Source: Pseudomonas sp. MM213 (GTDB lineage: Bacteria > Pseudomonadota > Gammaproteobacteria > Pseudomonadales > Pseudomonadaceae). Taken from it: a stretch of DNA of 64,000 nt. The notes under the pieces are model-generated. The model was not told where the DNA came from. It worked only from the letters and a program-made list of their open reading frames with translations, and searched no databases. The stretch is taken from NCBI RefSeq assembly GCF_020423045.1, contig NZ_CP081943.1, forward strand, positions 2,356,001 through 2,420,000. Reading direction: 5' to 3'. Position 1 is the first letter of the stretch; every line of letters begins with the position of its first letter. Both the position numbers and the translations under genes were made by a program. Below are positions 1 through 8,244 of this stretch, in pieces.

Positions 1-2
1 AG

Positions 3-275
3 GAGTTGCTGGCATTGCTCGGCGTGAGCAAGCAGGCACTGAACATTCCACTGCGCCAGTTGGTGGAAATGCACTTGGTAGACAGCGTTGCGTCCGAGAC
101 CGACAAGCGTAAACGGCTGCTGGAACTGACCGTGGAAGGGGCGCGGTTTGAGCAATCGTTGCGGCGTGAGCAGGTGAAACTGCTGGAGCGGGTGTTTGCC
201 GAGGCTGGAGAGACGGCGGTGAATGGGTGGTTGGCGGTGAATCTGGCGCTTGGGGAGAACCAGCAAAAAATCTGA
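3..275 (+). CDS. MarR-family transcriptional regulator, C-terminal part
   Basis: The gene is cut by the left window edge; the frame is open from the first bases and ends in TGA at 273-275. About 90 residues are visible. They hold the second half of a winged helix-turn-helix: a recognition-helix-like stretch (LLGVSKQALNIPLRQLVE), then a wing with the MarR hallmark DKRKRLLELTVEG, then a C-terminal dimerisation helix. The family binds DNA as a dimer and often responds to small phenolic or oxidative ligands. The start codon and any partner gene lie outside the window, so the target is unknown. It need not be related to the purine genes that follow, from which it is separated by a REP element. Confidence 0.8.
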   Translation, partial: ELLALLGVSKQALNIPLRQLVEMHLVDSVASETDKRKRLLELTVEGARFEQSLRREQVKLLERVFAEAGETAVNGWLAVNLALGENQQKI

Positions 276-290
276 ATCCTGGAAACCGCC

Positions 291-357
291 TTCGCGGGCA
301 AGCCTCGCTCCTACAGGATATGCGCCGCTTTTGTAGGAGCGAGGCTTGCCCGCGAAG
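291..357. repeat. REP pair, GCGGGCAAGCCTCGCTCC type
   Basis: Two inverted arms, TTCGCGGGCAAGCCTCGCTC and its complement, face each other around a loop of about 16 nt. This is the commonest intergenic palindrome type in this window. It sits just after the stop codon of the MarR gene. Confidence 0.85.
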
Positions 358-428
358 GCGTCCTTTCTGGCGATATATCCCTATTGCCAAACTTTTCGTC
401 TACAAAATCAAAAACATTATTTGCATTA

Positions 429-440
429 TTTGTATACAAA
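429..440. promoter_or_regulatory. Putative purine-regulon operator TTTGTATACAAA
   Basis: A perfect 12-bp palindrome lies about 130 bp before the purine permease start. The same core TTGTATACAA occurs at 3500-3509 ahead of puuE, and a one-centre variant at 3304-3315 ahead of uraH. The pattern fits the FadR-type GntR consensus TnGTnnACnA. A degenerate half-site (TTTTCGTCTACAAAA) lies about 25 bp upstream. That they share a regulator is inference. Confidence 0.5.
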
Positions 441-568
441 AGCATAATCCACTGCGTGCGAGTTCCTGACCAAGCGGTCAACAAATTCGCGAATGCCTCA
501 AAGGGCCGCTGCCACCCTCATGGGTCCGGCCCTGGAAATAACAATAAAACTCTTGAGGAGTACTCGCT

Positions 569-1918
569 GTGGAAAGCCGCAAATCCGAAGCCCCGTCGCT
601 GGAACTCTCGCCGCCATTACGCAATGGCTGGCTGGAACGCATCTTCAAACTCAGCTTGCATGGCACCACGGTGAAGACCGAGTTGATTGCCGGTCTGACA
701 ACCTTCATCACCATGGCTTACATCATCTTCGTCAACCCCAACATCATGGCCGACGCCGGGATCGATCACGGCGCGGCATTCGTTGCAACGTGCATCGCGG
801 CTGCGCTGGGTTGTCTGTTGATGGGCCTGTACGCCAACTGGCCGGTCGGCCTCGCGCCGGGCATGGGCCTCAACGCCTTCTTCACCTACACCGTGGTCGG
901 CACCATGGGCTACAACTGGGAAACCGCACTCGGTGCAGTGTTCGTGTCCGGTGTGTTGTTCATGATCCTGACCTTCTCCAAGATCCGCGAATGGCTGCTC
1001 AACAGCATTCCGGTGAGCCTGCGCTTTGCGATGGGCGCCGGCGTAGGTCTGTTCCTCGGCCTGATCGGCTTGAAAACCGCCGGCATCGTCGTCGATAGCC
1101 CGGCGACGCTGATCAAGCTCGGCTCGCTGCGTGAGCCCGGCCCGCTGCTCGCCGCCATCTGCTTCCTGATGATCGCCGTGCTCAGCTACCACAAGGTGTT
1201 CGGTGCGATTCTCATCAGCATCATCACCGTAACGCTGGCCGGTTGGGGTCTGGGACTGGTGCATTACGAAGGGATCATGTCGGCACCGCCGAGCCTGGCA
1301 CCGACCTGGATGGCCATGAACGTTGCCGGCGTATTCAACGTCAGCATGATCAGCGTAGTGCTGGCCTTCCTCTTCGTGCACATGTTCGACACCGCCGGCA
1401 CTTTGATGGGCGTCGCCCAGCGCGCCAACCTGGTGAACGCGGACGGTCGCATCGAAAACCTTTCCCGCGCCATGAAAGCTGACAGCGCCTCCAGCGTATT
1501 CGGTGCCGTGGTGGGTGTTCCTCCGGTAACAAGCTACGTGGAAAGTGCCGCGGGTGTAGCCGCTGGTGGTCGGACTGGTCTTACCGCAGTGACCGTAGGT
1601 GTGCTATTTATTGCAGCCATGTTTTTCGCACCGCTGGCTGGCATGATCCCCGCTTATGCAACAGCCGGCGCGCTGATTTACGTGGCAATGCTGATGATGG
1701 GCGGCATGGCGCACATCGAATGGGACGAAGCGACCGACAGCATTCCGGCGATCGTCACCGCGATCATGATGCCGCTGACCTTCTCGGTCGCCGACGGTAT
1801 TGCGCTGGGCTTCATCACCTATGTGGCGTTGAAAGCCGGCACCGGTAAATACAAGGAAATTTCCGTGAGCCTGTGGGTGCTCTGCGCGATCTTCATCGCC
1901 AAGTTCATCTTCTTGTAA
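569..1918 (+). CDS. NCS2/AzgA-type purine permease
   Basis: A 449-residue inner-membrane proton symporter of the AzgA branch of nucleobase transporters, expected to import adenine, guanine or hypoxanthine. The family marks are visible: the N-terminal segment TTFITMAYIIFVNPNI, the GLAPGMGLNAFF loop, and VVGVPPVTSYVESAAGVAAGG, which contributes the substrate site. About a dozen hydrophobic helices run to the C-terminus. The GTG start at 569 is preferred because GAGGAG sits 8 nt upstream (555-560). In P. aeruginosa an orthologous permease lies beside the urate-degradation genes, as here. A palindromic operator-like site at 429-440 suggests purine-responsive control. Confidence 0.9.
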   Translation: MESRKSEAPSLELSPPLRNGWLERIFKLSLHGTTVKTELIAGLTTFITMAYIIFVNPNIMADAGIDHGAAFVATCIAAALGCLLMGLYANWPVGLAPGMGLNAFFTYTVVGTMGYNWETALGAVFVSGVLFMILTFSKIREWLLNSIPVSLRFAMGAGVGLFLGLIGLKTAGIVVDSPATLIKLGSLREPGPLLAAICFLMIAVLSYHKVFGAILISIITVTLAGWGLGLVHYEGIMSAPPSLAPTWMAMNVAGVFNVSMISVVLAFLFVHMFDTAGTLMGVAQRANLVNADGRIENLSRAMKADSASSVFGAVVGVPPVTSYVESAAGVAAGGRTGLTAVTVGVLFIAAMFFAPLAGMIPAYATAGALIYVAMLMMGGMAHIEWDEATDSIPAIVTAIMMPLTFSVADGIALGFITYVALKAGTGKYKEISVSLWVLCAIFIAKFIFL

Positions 1919-1940
1919 ACACAGGTACTCGCTTGAAAAC

Positions 1941-1967
1941 AGCCTCACCCCGTCGGGTGAGGCTTTT
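1941..1967 (+). terminator. Rho-independent terminator of the permease
   Basis: The stem GCCTCACC-CCGTC-GGGTGAGGC is followed by TTTT, 25 bp after the permease stop and just before the next gene. Confidence 0.8.
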
Positions 1968-1986
1968 GTGCAAATGGAGGAAAGTG

Positions 1987-2613
1987 ATGAGTCTGGAAAC
2001 CTGGCTGCTGTTCAGCGGCGCTGCGCTGGTGGTGATCCTGATCCCGGGGCCACTGTCGTTGCTGATGATCAGCAACAGTCTGAATTACGGTTTGCGTCGT
2101 TCTTACCCGGCATTTCTGGGTGGCGTGATTGCGTCGATCTGCTTGCTCAGCGCTTCCGCGTTGGGATTGGGGGCGTTGTTGCTGGCTTCGGAACAGCTGT
2201 TCAGCGCATTGAAAATCGTCGGTGCGCTGTACCTGTTCTACCTCGCCTGGCAGAGCTGGCAGCAATCGCGCCAGCCATCGGTCGGTGCCGAAGTGCCCCA
2301 GGCTGCGCCGGTGCCGCGTTTCCGTGCCCTGTTCGGGCGCGCATTTGTGCTGGGTGCGAGCAATCCGAAAGACATCCTGTTCTTTGCCGCATTCCTGCCG
2401 CAGTTCTTGAGCGCCGGGCAACCGTTCCTGCCGCAGTTGCTGGTGATGATTGCCACGTGGACCGTGTTGGATCTGCTGTGCAAATTGGCTTACGGGTTAG
2501 GTGCCCATGGTGCGGCGCGGTATCTGCGCAGTGGCAAAGGGCAGAGCTGGTTTAACCGGGTGAGTGCCGGACTGTTTAGCGGCGCCGGCGCAGCGTCGCT
2601 GTTGAGCCGTTAA
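1987..2613 (+). CDS. LysE/RhtB-family amino-acid exporter
   Basis: A 208-residue inner-membrane protein of the LysE superfamily. The N-terminal signature PGPLSLLMISNSLNYGLRR and the mid-protein GASNPKDILFFAAFLPQF motif are diagnostic, with about six hydrophobic segments. Members export amino acids or related metabolites using the proton gradient; the substrate cannot be read from sequence. ATG at 1987 has GGAGG 6 nt upstream (1976-1980). The frame stays open further upstream but would run into the permease terminator, so the longer reading is rejected. It is probably an independent unit, bounded by a terminator and a REP element. Confidence 0.88.
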   Translation: MSLETWLLFSGAALVVILIPGPLSLLMISNSLNYGLRRSYPAFLGGVIASICLLSASALGLGALLLASEQLFSALKIVGALYLFYLAWQSWQQSRQPSVGAEVPQAAPVPRFRALFGRAFVLGASNPKDILFFAAFLPQFLSAGQPFLPQLLVMIATWTVLDLLCKLAYGLGAHGAARYLRSGKGQSWFNRVSAGLFSGAGAASLLSR

Positions 2614-2617
2614 GAGC

Positions 2618-2702
2618 TTCGCGGGCAAGCCTCGCTCCTACAAGGTTGTTCTCCATTCCATGAACGACACAAAACCTGTAGGAGCGAGGCTTGCCCGCGA
2701 AG
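2618..2702. repeat. REP pair, GCGGGCAAGCCTCGCTCC type
   Basis: Inverted arms TTCGCGGGCAAGCCTCGCTC and its complement are separated by about 40 nt, directly after the LysE-family stop codon. Confidence 0.85.
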
Positions 2703-2734
2703 GCGTCGGCACATTCACCACATTCCTCGGGACG

Positions 2735-2760
2735 AAAAAAAGCCCGCAGTGTGAGCGGGC
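2735..2760 (-). terminator. Terminator for uraH
   Basis: On the minus strand GCCCGCTCACACTGCGGGC is followed by a run of seven T, about 60 bp downstream of the uraH stop. Confidence 0.75.
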
Positions 2761-2819
2761 GAAAGACCAAAGAAGCTATATGCGCAGTCGCTTCTCGGAG
2801 GCGACAGCTGCTTGGGGGA

Positions 2820-3173
2820 TCAGCTGCCGCGGTACGTGGAATAGCTATAAGGCGAAATCAGCAGCGGCACATGGTAGTGATCCTGTTCCGCAGAGATGCC
2901 AAACCGCAGCACCACCACATCCAGGAACGCAGGCTCCGGCAGCTGAACGCCACGGGCGCGGTAGTAATCGCCCGCATGAAACTGCACCTGATAGACCCCG
3001 GTGCGGTAGTCATCGCCCTGCAGCAGCGGGGCATCGACACGGCCGTCGCTGTTGGTGATTGCGCTGGCGACCAATTCCAGCTGCGAGCCTTCAACGCGGT
3101 ACAACTCGACCTTGATCGAGCTGCCCGGGCAACCGTGTGCAGCGTCCAAAACGTGTGTAGTCAAACGTCCCAT
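2820..3173 (-). CDS. uraH: 5-hydroxyisourate hydrolase (transthyretin-like)
   Basis: A 117-residue enzyme that hydrolyses 5-hydroxyisourate to OHCU, the second step of urate breakdown. The family marks are complete: N-terminal LTTHVLDAAHGCPG (catalytic His), the central TNSDGRVDAPLL with the active-site Arg, the HYHVPLLISPYSYSTYRGS tail, and the terminal YRGS tetrapeptide that separates HIU hydrolases from transthyretin. It is transcribed away from puuE across a 419-bp regulatory gap. The enzyme normally works as a cytoplasmic homotetramer. It takes the product of PuuD (6787-8079) and feeds UraD. Confidence 0.96.
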   Translation of the reverse strand: MGRLTTHVLDAAHGCPGSSIKVELYRVEGSQLELVASAITNSDGRVDAPLLQGDDYRTGVYQVQFHAGDYYRARGVQLPEPAFLDVVVLRFGISAEQDHYHVPLLISPYSYSTYRGS

Positions 3174-3303
3174 TGATTCTGCGCGCCTGCCTGCTTGGAG
3201 CAGTCAGACCTCGCGCCTCCCGAAGTCAGTTGAAAAGGAGACCGCACCGATTCGGAGCACGAAAAGCTGCGGCGAGCGACTGATTAAGACACTTTTCATA
3301 AAA

Positions 3304-3315
3304 ATTGTACACAAT
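3304..3315. promoter_or_regulatory. Putative purine operator ATTGTACACAAT
   Basis: A near-palindrome, mismatched only at its centre, resembling the perfect sites at 429-440 and 3500-3509. It lies about 130 bp upstream of the uraH start on the uraH side of the divergent gap. Confidence 0.4.
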
Positions 3316-3499
3316 AAAAACGACATTTTTGCAGCCAGTACCGCCATTCAAGGATTCGCAGTCAATCTGACGCCAAACCATGCGAGCAGCGGACCTTCTA
3401 TCCATTAGCTGACCAACTGGGCAGGTTTCTTGCAGTATCACCCCAAGATGACAGCAGATGAAAAATGCGAAAATTCAGGCTTACAAAGTGGATATAAAG

Positions 3500-3509
3500 T
3501 TGTATACAA
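3500..3509. promoter_or_regulatory. Putative purine operator TTGTATACAA
   Basis: A perfect palindrome, extended as GTTGTATACAATC, about 85 bp before the puuE start. It matches the site ahead of the purine permease. Position and repetition suggest control of the puuE operon by a GntR-type regulator. Confidence 0.5.
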
Positions 3510-3592
3510 TCAACCCATCGCTGTGACGCCAGCCTGTCATCCCATCGCCAGGCCGCCACACAACCTGTCAACGAATAAGAAGGAAGACTGCA

Positions 3593-4519
3593 GTGAGCGC
3601 TGACTACCCACGCGACCTGATCGGTTACGGCAGTAACCCTCCTCACCCACACTGGCCGGGCAATGCGCGCATCGCCCTGTCTTTCGTGCTCAATTACGAA
3701 GAAGGCGGCGAGCGCAACATCCTGCACGGCGATAAAGAGTCCGAAGCCTTCCTTTCGGAAATGGTCTCGGCGCAGCCGCTGCAAGGCGCGCGCAACATGA
3801 GCATGGAATCCCTTTACGAGTATGGCAGCCGCGCCGGTGTCTGGCGGATTCTGAAACTGTTCAAGGAATTCGACATTCCGCTGACCATCTTCGCCGTGGC
3901 CATGGCCGCCCAGCGCCACCCGGACGTGATCCGCGCGATGGTCGATGCCGGTCACGAGATCTGCAGCCACGGCTATCGCTGGATCGACTACCAGTACATG
4001 GACGAAGCACAGGAACGCGAGCACATGCTCGAAGCGATCCGCGTCCTCACCGAAATCACCGGCGAACGCCCGTTGGGCTGGTACACCGGCCGCACCGGCC
4101 CGAACACCCGTCGGCTGGTGATGGAAGAAGGCGGCTTTCTCTACGACTGCGACACCTACGACGACGACCTGCCCTACTGGGAACCGAACAACCCGACCGG
4201 CAAGCCGCACCTGGTGATCCCGTACACCCTGGACACCAACGACATGCGCTTCACCCAGGTCCAGGGCTTCAACAAGGGCGACGACTTTTTTGAATACCTG
4301 AAAGACGCTTTCGATGTGCTGTACGCCGAAGGTGCCGAAGCGCCGAAAATGCTCTCGATCGGTCTGCACTGCCGGCTGATCGGCCGTCCGGCGCGTCTCG
4401 CCTCGCTCAAGCGCTTTATCGAATACGCTAAAAGTCATGAACAGGTGTGGTTCAGCCGCCGCGTCGACATCGCTCGCCACTGGCACGAAACCCACCCGTA
4501 CCAAGGGGCTGCCCAATGA
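3593..4519 (+). CDS. puuE: Allantoinase PuuE (polysaccharide deacetylase fold)
   Basis: A 308-residue cytoplasmic allantoinase that opens S-allantoin to allantoate. It belongs to the NodB/polysaccharide-deacetylase fold rather than the metal amidohydrolase type. Typical stretches are YPRDLIGYGSNPPHPHWPG at the N-terminus, VDAGHEICSHGYRWIDYQ with the NodB-like His motif, and TGRTGPNTRRLVMEEGG. The start is a GTG at 3593 with AAGGAAG upstream. It is the first gene of a same-strand series, overlapping uraD by 4 nt (ATGA) and so probably translationally coupled. P. aeruginosa has the same puuE-uraD-alc order. Confidence 0.96.
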   Translation: MSADYPRDLIGYGSNPPHPHWPGNARIALSFVLNYEEGGERNILHGDKESEAFLSEMVSAQPLQGARNMSMESLYEYGSRAGVWRILKLFKEFDIPLTIFAVAMAAQRHPDVIRAMVDAGHEICSHGYRWIDYQYMDEAQEREHMLEAIRVLTEITGERPLGWYTGRTGPNTRRLVMEEGGFLYDCDTYDDDLPYWEPNNPTGKPHLVIPYTLDTNDMRFTQVQGFNKGDDFFEYLKDAFDVLYAEGAEAPKMLSIGLHCRLIGRPARLASLKRFIEYAKSHEQVWFSRRVDIARHWHETHPYQGAAQ

Positions 4520-5031
4520 GCACCTTTCAAACCCTGAAACCCTCGACCCTGAGCCGCGACGCGTTCGTCACCGCTTTCGCCGACATCTACGAACATTCGC
4601 CATGGGTGGCCGAGAAGGCCTTCGACCTGGGCCAGGACGCTTCGATCGACGAGATCGAAACCCTGCACCAGCGCATGAGCGACATCCTGTTGAGCGCTGA
4701 TCACGAAAGCCAGTTGGCCCTGATCAACGCTCACCCGGACCTGGCCGGCAAAGCCGCCGTCCAGGGCCAGTTGACCGAAGCCAGCACCAATGAACAGGCT
4801 GGCGCCGGTATTCACCAATGCACGGCCGAAGAGTTTTCTCGCTTCACCGAGCTGAACGACGCCTACAAAGCCAAGTTCAAGTTTCCCTTCATCATGGCGG
4901 TAAAAGGCAGCAACCGGCATCAGATCCTCGCGGCGTTCGAAACGCGCATTCACAACCCGGCAGAAACCGAGTTCAAGTGCGCGCTGGCGGAGATCAACAA
5001 GATCGCCCTGTTCCGATTACTGACCCTATAG
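4516..5031 (+). CDS. uraD: OHCU decarboxylase
   Basis: A 171-residue enzyme that decarboxylates 2-oxo-4-hydroxy-4-carboxy-5-ureidoimidazoline to S-allantoin, giving the correct stereoisomer. The catalytic HPD triad is at residues 73-75 (NAHPDLAGKA) and the family motif KFKFPFIMAVKG follows near residue 120. ATG at 4516 overlaps the puuE stop by 4 nt; an upstream in-frame extension lies inside puuE and is rejected. Length is standard for the single-domain bacterial form. Confidence 0.95.
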   Translation: MSTFQTLKPSTLSRDAFVTAFADIYEHSPWVAEKAFDLGQDASIDEIETLHQRMSDILLSADHESQLALINAHPDLAGKAAVQGQLTEASTNEQAGAGIHQCTAEEFSRFTELNDAYKAKFKFPFIMAVKGSNRHQILAAFETRIHNPAETEFKCALAEINKIALFRLLTL

Positions 5032-5119
5032 CGAGCCTTGCCCGAGCGACATTGGACGCAAACATCGCCCAGGGCACTGCAAGCATCCCAAGCCAACTTA
5101 TTAAAGGCAGACAAGAAGA

Positions 5120-6115
5120 ATGAAAGCTTACGCCGTACCTTTCGAGAAGTTCGTCAACCTGGCCGACGCCCGCCTGGGCACCAAGATCATCTCGGTCACC
5201 GATGACTGGTTCGCAGACGCCAACCGTCTGTTCCAACCGACCCCGGCCGTGTGGAAGGAGGGCGTGTTCGATGACAACGGCAAGTGGATGGACGGCTGGG
5301 AATCGCGTCGCAAACGCTTCGAAGGCTACGACAGCGCGGTCATCCGCCTGGGCGTGCCGGGTTCGATCAAAGGCGTAGACATCGACACTTCATTCTTCAC
5401 CGGTAACTTCCCGCCGTCGGCCTCGCTGGAAGCCTGCTTCCTCGCGTCTGGCGAACCGGACGACAACACCCAGTGGACTGAAGTGCTGTCGGCCGTCGAG
5501 CTGCAAGGCAACAGCCATCACTACCACGAAATCAGCAACGACCAGGCCTTCAGCCACCTGCGCTTCAACATCTACCCGGATGGTGGCGTGGCCCGTCTGC
5601 GTGTCTACGGCATTCCGTTCCGCGACTGGTCCGCTGTCGGCGACAACGAACAAGTGGACCTGGCCGCCGCCCTGAACGGTGGCCGCGCCCTCGCCTGCTC
5701 CGACGAACACTTCGGCCGCATGAGCAACATCCTCAACCCGGGCCGTGGCATCAACATGGGCGACGGCTGGGAAACCGCGCGTCGTCGCACGCCGGGCAAT
5801 GACTGGGTCATCGTCGCGCTGGGTCATGCCGGCGAGATCGAAAAAGTCGTCGTCGACACCCTGCACTTCAAGGGCAACTACCCGGACACCTGCTCGATCC
5901 AGGGCGCCTTTGTGAAGGGCGGCACCGACAGCCAGATCGAAACCCAATCGCTGTTCTGGCGCGAACTGTTGCCGGCGCAGAAACTGGAAATGCACGCCGA
6001 ACACACCTTCGCCGAGCAGATCAAGGCGCTGGGCCCGATCACCCACATCCGCCTGAACGTGTTCCCGGATGGCGGTGTGAGCCGCCTGCGCGTCCTGGGC
6101 AAGGTCGCTAAATAA
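5120..6115 (+). CDS. alc: Allantoicase
   Basis: A 331-residue allantoicase, hydrolysing allantoate to ureidoglycolate and urea. Two homologous beta-jelly-roll repeats are evident. Each carries a WxxGW-ExxR box ([21 protein letters not shown] near 55 and [21 protein letters not shown] near 215) and ends in an [21 protein letters not shown] strand (near 155 and 315). AAGAAGA lies 5-10 nt before the ATG at 5120. It follows uraD by 88 bp and is followed by a REP pair, which may trim or stabilise the polycistronic message. Confidence 0.96.
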   Translation: MKAYAVPFEKFVNLADARLGTKIISVTDDWFADANRLFQPTPAVWKEGVFDDNGKWMDGWESRRKRFEGYDSAVIRLGVPGSIKGVDIDTSFFTGNFPPSASLEACFLASGEPDDNTQWTEVLSAVELQGNSHHYHEISNDQAFSHLRFNIYPDGGVARLRVYGIPFRDWSAVGDNEQVDLAAALNGGRALACSDEHFGRMSNILNPGRGINMGDGWETARRRTPGNDWVIVALGHAGEIEKVVVDTLHFKGNYPDTCSIQGAFVKGGTDSQIETQSLFWRELLPAQKLEMHAEHTFAEQIKALGPITHIRLNVFPDGGVSRLRVLGKVAK

Positions 6116-6125
6116 GCGATGAGGC

Positions 6126-6189
6126 CTTCGCGGGCAAGCCTCGCTCCTACAGGTTTCTCAAACCGTAGGAGCGAGGCTTGCCCGCGAAG
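6126..6189. repeat. REP pair inside the purine operon
   Basis: Tight inverted arms (TTCGCGGGCAAGCCTCGCTC and its complement) with a loop of about 14 nt, between alc and allA. A stable hairpin is expected in the transcript. Confidence 0.85.
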
Positions 6190-6231
6190 ACGACAGAACA
6201 AACAACATTGAATTCGGAAAAGAAGACCAGC

Positions 6232-6735
6232 ATGCGCACACTGACGATTGAACCGCTGACCAAAGAAGCCTTCGCCCCTTTCGGTGACGTGATCGAAACC
6301 GACGGCAGCGATCACTTCATGATCAACAACGGTTCGACCATGCGCTTTCATAAACTGGCGACGGTGGAAACCGCCACGCCAGAAGACAAGGCGATCATCA
6401 GCATTTTCCGCGCCGACGCGCAGGACATGCCGCTGACCGTCAGCATGCTGGAGCGTCACCCGCTGGGCAGCCAGGCTTTCATTCCGCTGCTCGGCAACCC
6501 CTTTCTGATCGTGGTCGCGCCACTTGGCGATGAACCTGTATCAGGCTTGGTCCGCGCCTTCGTCACCAACGGCAGGCAGGGCATTAATTACCATCGCGGC
6601 GTCTGGCACCACCCGGTGCTGACGATCGAAAAGCGGGATGACTTCCTGGTGGTTGATCGCAGTGGCACAGGCAATAACTGCGATGAGCATTTTTTCAAAG
6701 AGGATGAGCGTTTGATCCTCGCCCCCCACCAATAA
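6232..6735 (+). CDS. allA: Ureidoglycolate lyase
   Basis: A 167-residue cupin-like enzyme that splits ureidoglycolate into glyoxylate and urea, the last step of the pathway. Characteristic are LTKEAFAPFGDVIE at the N-terminus, MLERHPLGSQAFIPL in the centre and NYHRGVWHHPVLTI, which holds metal/substrate histidines. ATG at 6232 (GAAGA upstream) gives the standard length; an open upstream extension lies in the REP element and is rejected. It is followed after 51 bp by puuD. Confidence 0.94.
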   Translation: MRTLTIEPLTKEAFAPFGDVIETDGSDHFMINNGSTMRFHKLATVETATPEDKAIISIFRADAQDMPLTVSMLERHPLGSQAFIPLLGNPFLIVVAPLGDEPVSGLVRAFVTNGRQGINYHRGVWHHPVLTIEKRDDFLVVDRSGTGNNCDEHFFKEDERLILAPHQ

Positions 6736-6786
6736 GAGAAGGTCCGATCACGCGACAACAAGCGTGACGGGCGAGAGGTAAAGACT

Positions 6787-8079
6787 GTGGAAGCACATCT
6801 GTTGGAATGGCTGAACCTGAGCGTGCGCTGGGTTCACATGATTACTGGCGTGGCCTGGATCGGTGCGTCGTTCTATTTCGTCTGGCTGGAAAACAACCTC
6901 AATCGGGTCAACCCGAAAAGTGGTCTGGCCGGTGATTTGTGGGCGATCCACGGCGGCGGTATCTATCACCTGGAAAAATACAAACTGGCCCCACCGACCA
7001 TGCCGGACAACCTGCACTGGTTCAAATGGGAAGCCTACTTCACCTGGATGTCGGGGATCGCGCTGCTGTGCGTGGTGTTCTACTCCAACCCGACGCTGTA
7101 CCTGCTGGCACCGGGCAGCAGCCTGACCGGCCCTGAAGGTGTTGCCCTGGGCATCGCTTCTTTGTTCGTTGGCTGGTTCGTCTACTCCTTCCTCTGCGAC
7201 TCGGCCCTGGGCAAACGCCCTGCCCTGCTCGGCTTCATCCTGTTCGTGCTGATCATCGGCGCGGCCTACGGCTTCAGCAAAGTGTTCAGCGGTCGTGGTG
7301 CGTACCTGCACGTCGGCGCGATCATCGGCACCATCATGGTCGGCAACGTGTTCCGCATCATCATGCCGGCGCAGCGCGCACTGGTAGCGGCGATTGCCGA
7401 GAACCGCACGCCCGATCCGGCACTGCCGGCCAAAGGCCTGCTGCGTTCGCGTCACAACAACTACTTCACCTTGCCGGTGCTGTTCATCATGATCAGCAAC
7501 CACTTCCCGAGCACTTATGGCAGCCAGTACAACTGGCTGATCCTGGCCGGGATTGCGGTGCTGGCGGTGTTGGTGCGTCACTATTTCAACACCCGTCATG
7601 ACAGCCACAAGTTTGCCTGGACCCTGCCCGTCGCAGCCGTGGGCATGATCTGCCTGGCTTACGTGACTGGCCCGGCGCAGATGCCAAGCGCACCTGAAGT
7701 GGCCAAGGCACCTGGCACCATCGAGTACCAGCCGCTGCCGGAAACCGCCCTCGGCGGTGGCGCCAAACCTGCCACACCGAAACCGGCTGAAGCACCGGTC
7801 CAGGCGGCAAACGCCGGCCCGGGTTTCGACAAGGTACACAGCGTGATCCAGGAACGTTGCGCGGTATGCCACTCGGCCAAGCCGACCAGCCCGTTGTTCA
7901 GCGCAGCACCGGCCGGCGTGATGTTCGATACCCCCGAGCAGATCCGCCAGAACGCGGCGCGCATCCAGGCTCAAGCCGTCACCAGCCAGATCATGCCACT
8001 GGGCAACATCACCCAGATGACCCAGCAGGAACGTGACCTGATCGGCGCGTGGATTGTTCAGGGAGCTCCGACCAATTAA
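6787..8079 (+). CDS. puuD: Membrane urate oxidase with cytochrome c domain
   Basis: A 430-residue PuuD. The N-terminal part has about eight membrane helices (from LSVRWVHMITGVAWIGASFYF) and oxidises urate to 5-hydroxyisourate. A Pro/Ala-rich linker (about 300-345) leads to a C-terminal cytochrome c domain with one CAVCH haem motif at 358-362 and a likely Met ligand in SQIMPLGN near 403. Unlike soluble uricase it passes electrons to the respiratory chain. GTG at 6787 starts right at the first amphipathic/TM segment. It supplies the substrate for UraH and completes a contiguous urate pathway. Confidence 0.94.
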   Translation: MEAHLLEWLNLSVRWVHMITGVAWIGASFYFVWLENNLNRVNPKSGLAGDLWAIHGGGIYHLEKYKLAPPTMPDNLHWFKWEAYFTWMSGIALLCVVFYSNPTLYLLAPGSSLTGPEGVALGIASLFVGWFVYSFLCDSALGKRPALLGFILFVLIIGAAYGFSKVFSGRGAYLHVGAIIGTIMVGNVFRIIMPAQRALVAAIAENRTPDPALPAKGLLRSRHNNYFTLPVLFIMISNHFPSTYGSQYNWLILAGIAVLAVLVRHYFNTRHDSHKFAWTLPVAAVGMICLAYVTGPAQMPSAPEVAKAPGTIEYQPLPETALGGGAKPATPKPAEAPVQAANAGPGFDKVHSVIQERCAVCHSAKPTSPLFSAAPAGVMFDTPEQIRQNAARIQAQAVTSQIMPLGNITQMTQQERDLIGAWIVQGAPTN

Positions 8080-8090
8080 TCGCTAAAAGC

Positions 8091-8181
8091 TTCGCGAGCA
8101 AGCTTCGCTCCTACAGGTTTTGTGTCGTTCACAAATGATGCAAACGGCACAAAACCTGTAGGAGCGAGGCTTGCCCGCGAA
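8091..8181. repeat. REP pair with diverged left arm
   Basis: The left arm TTCGCGAGCAAGCTTCGCTC has drifted from the right arm GAGCGAGGCTTGCCCGCGAA. The spacer contains an extra short inverted repeat, ACAGGTTTTGTG / CACAAAACCTGT. Confidence 0.8.
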
Positions 8182-8244
8182 TGGCCGCAACGCGGTCACC
8201 CTGATGCACAAAATCACAAGAATAAAAAAGATCCGAGGTGTTGC

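Noticed and set aside
617..1381. A 254-codon open frame antisense to the purine permease
   Set aside because: The permease has clear NCS2 motifs and a ribosome site; the antisense product has low-complexity His/Asp/Gln content.
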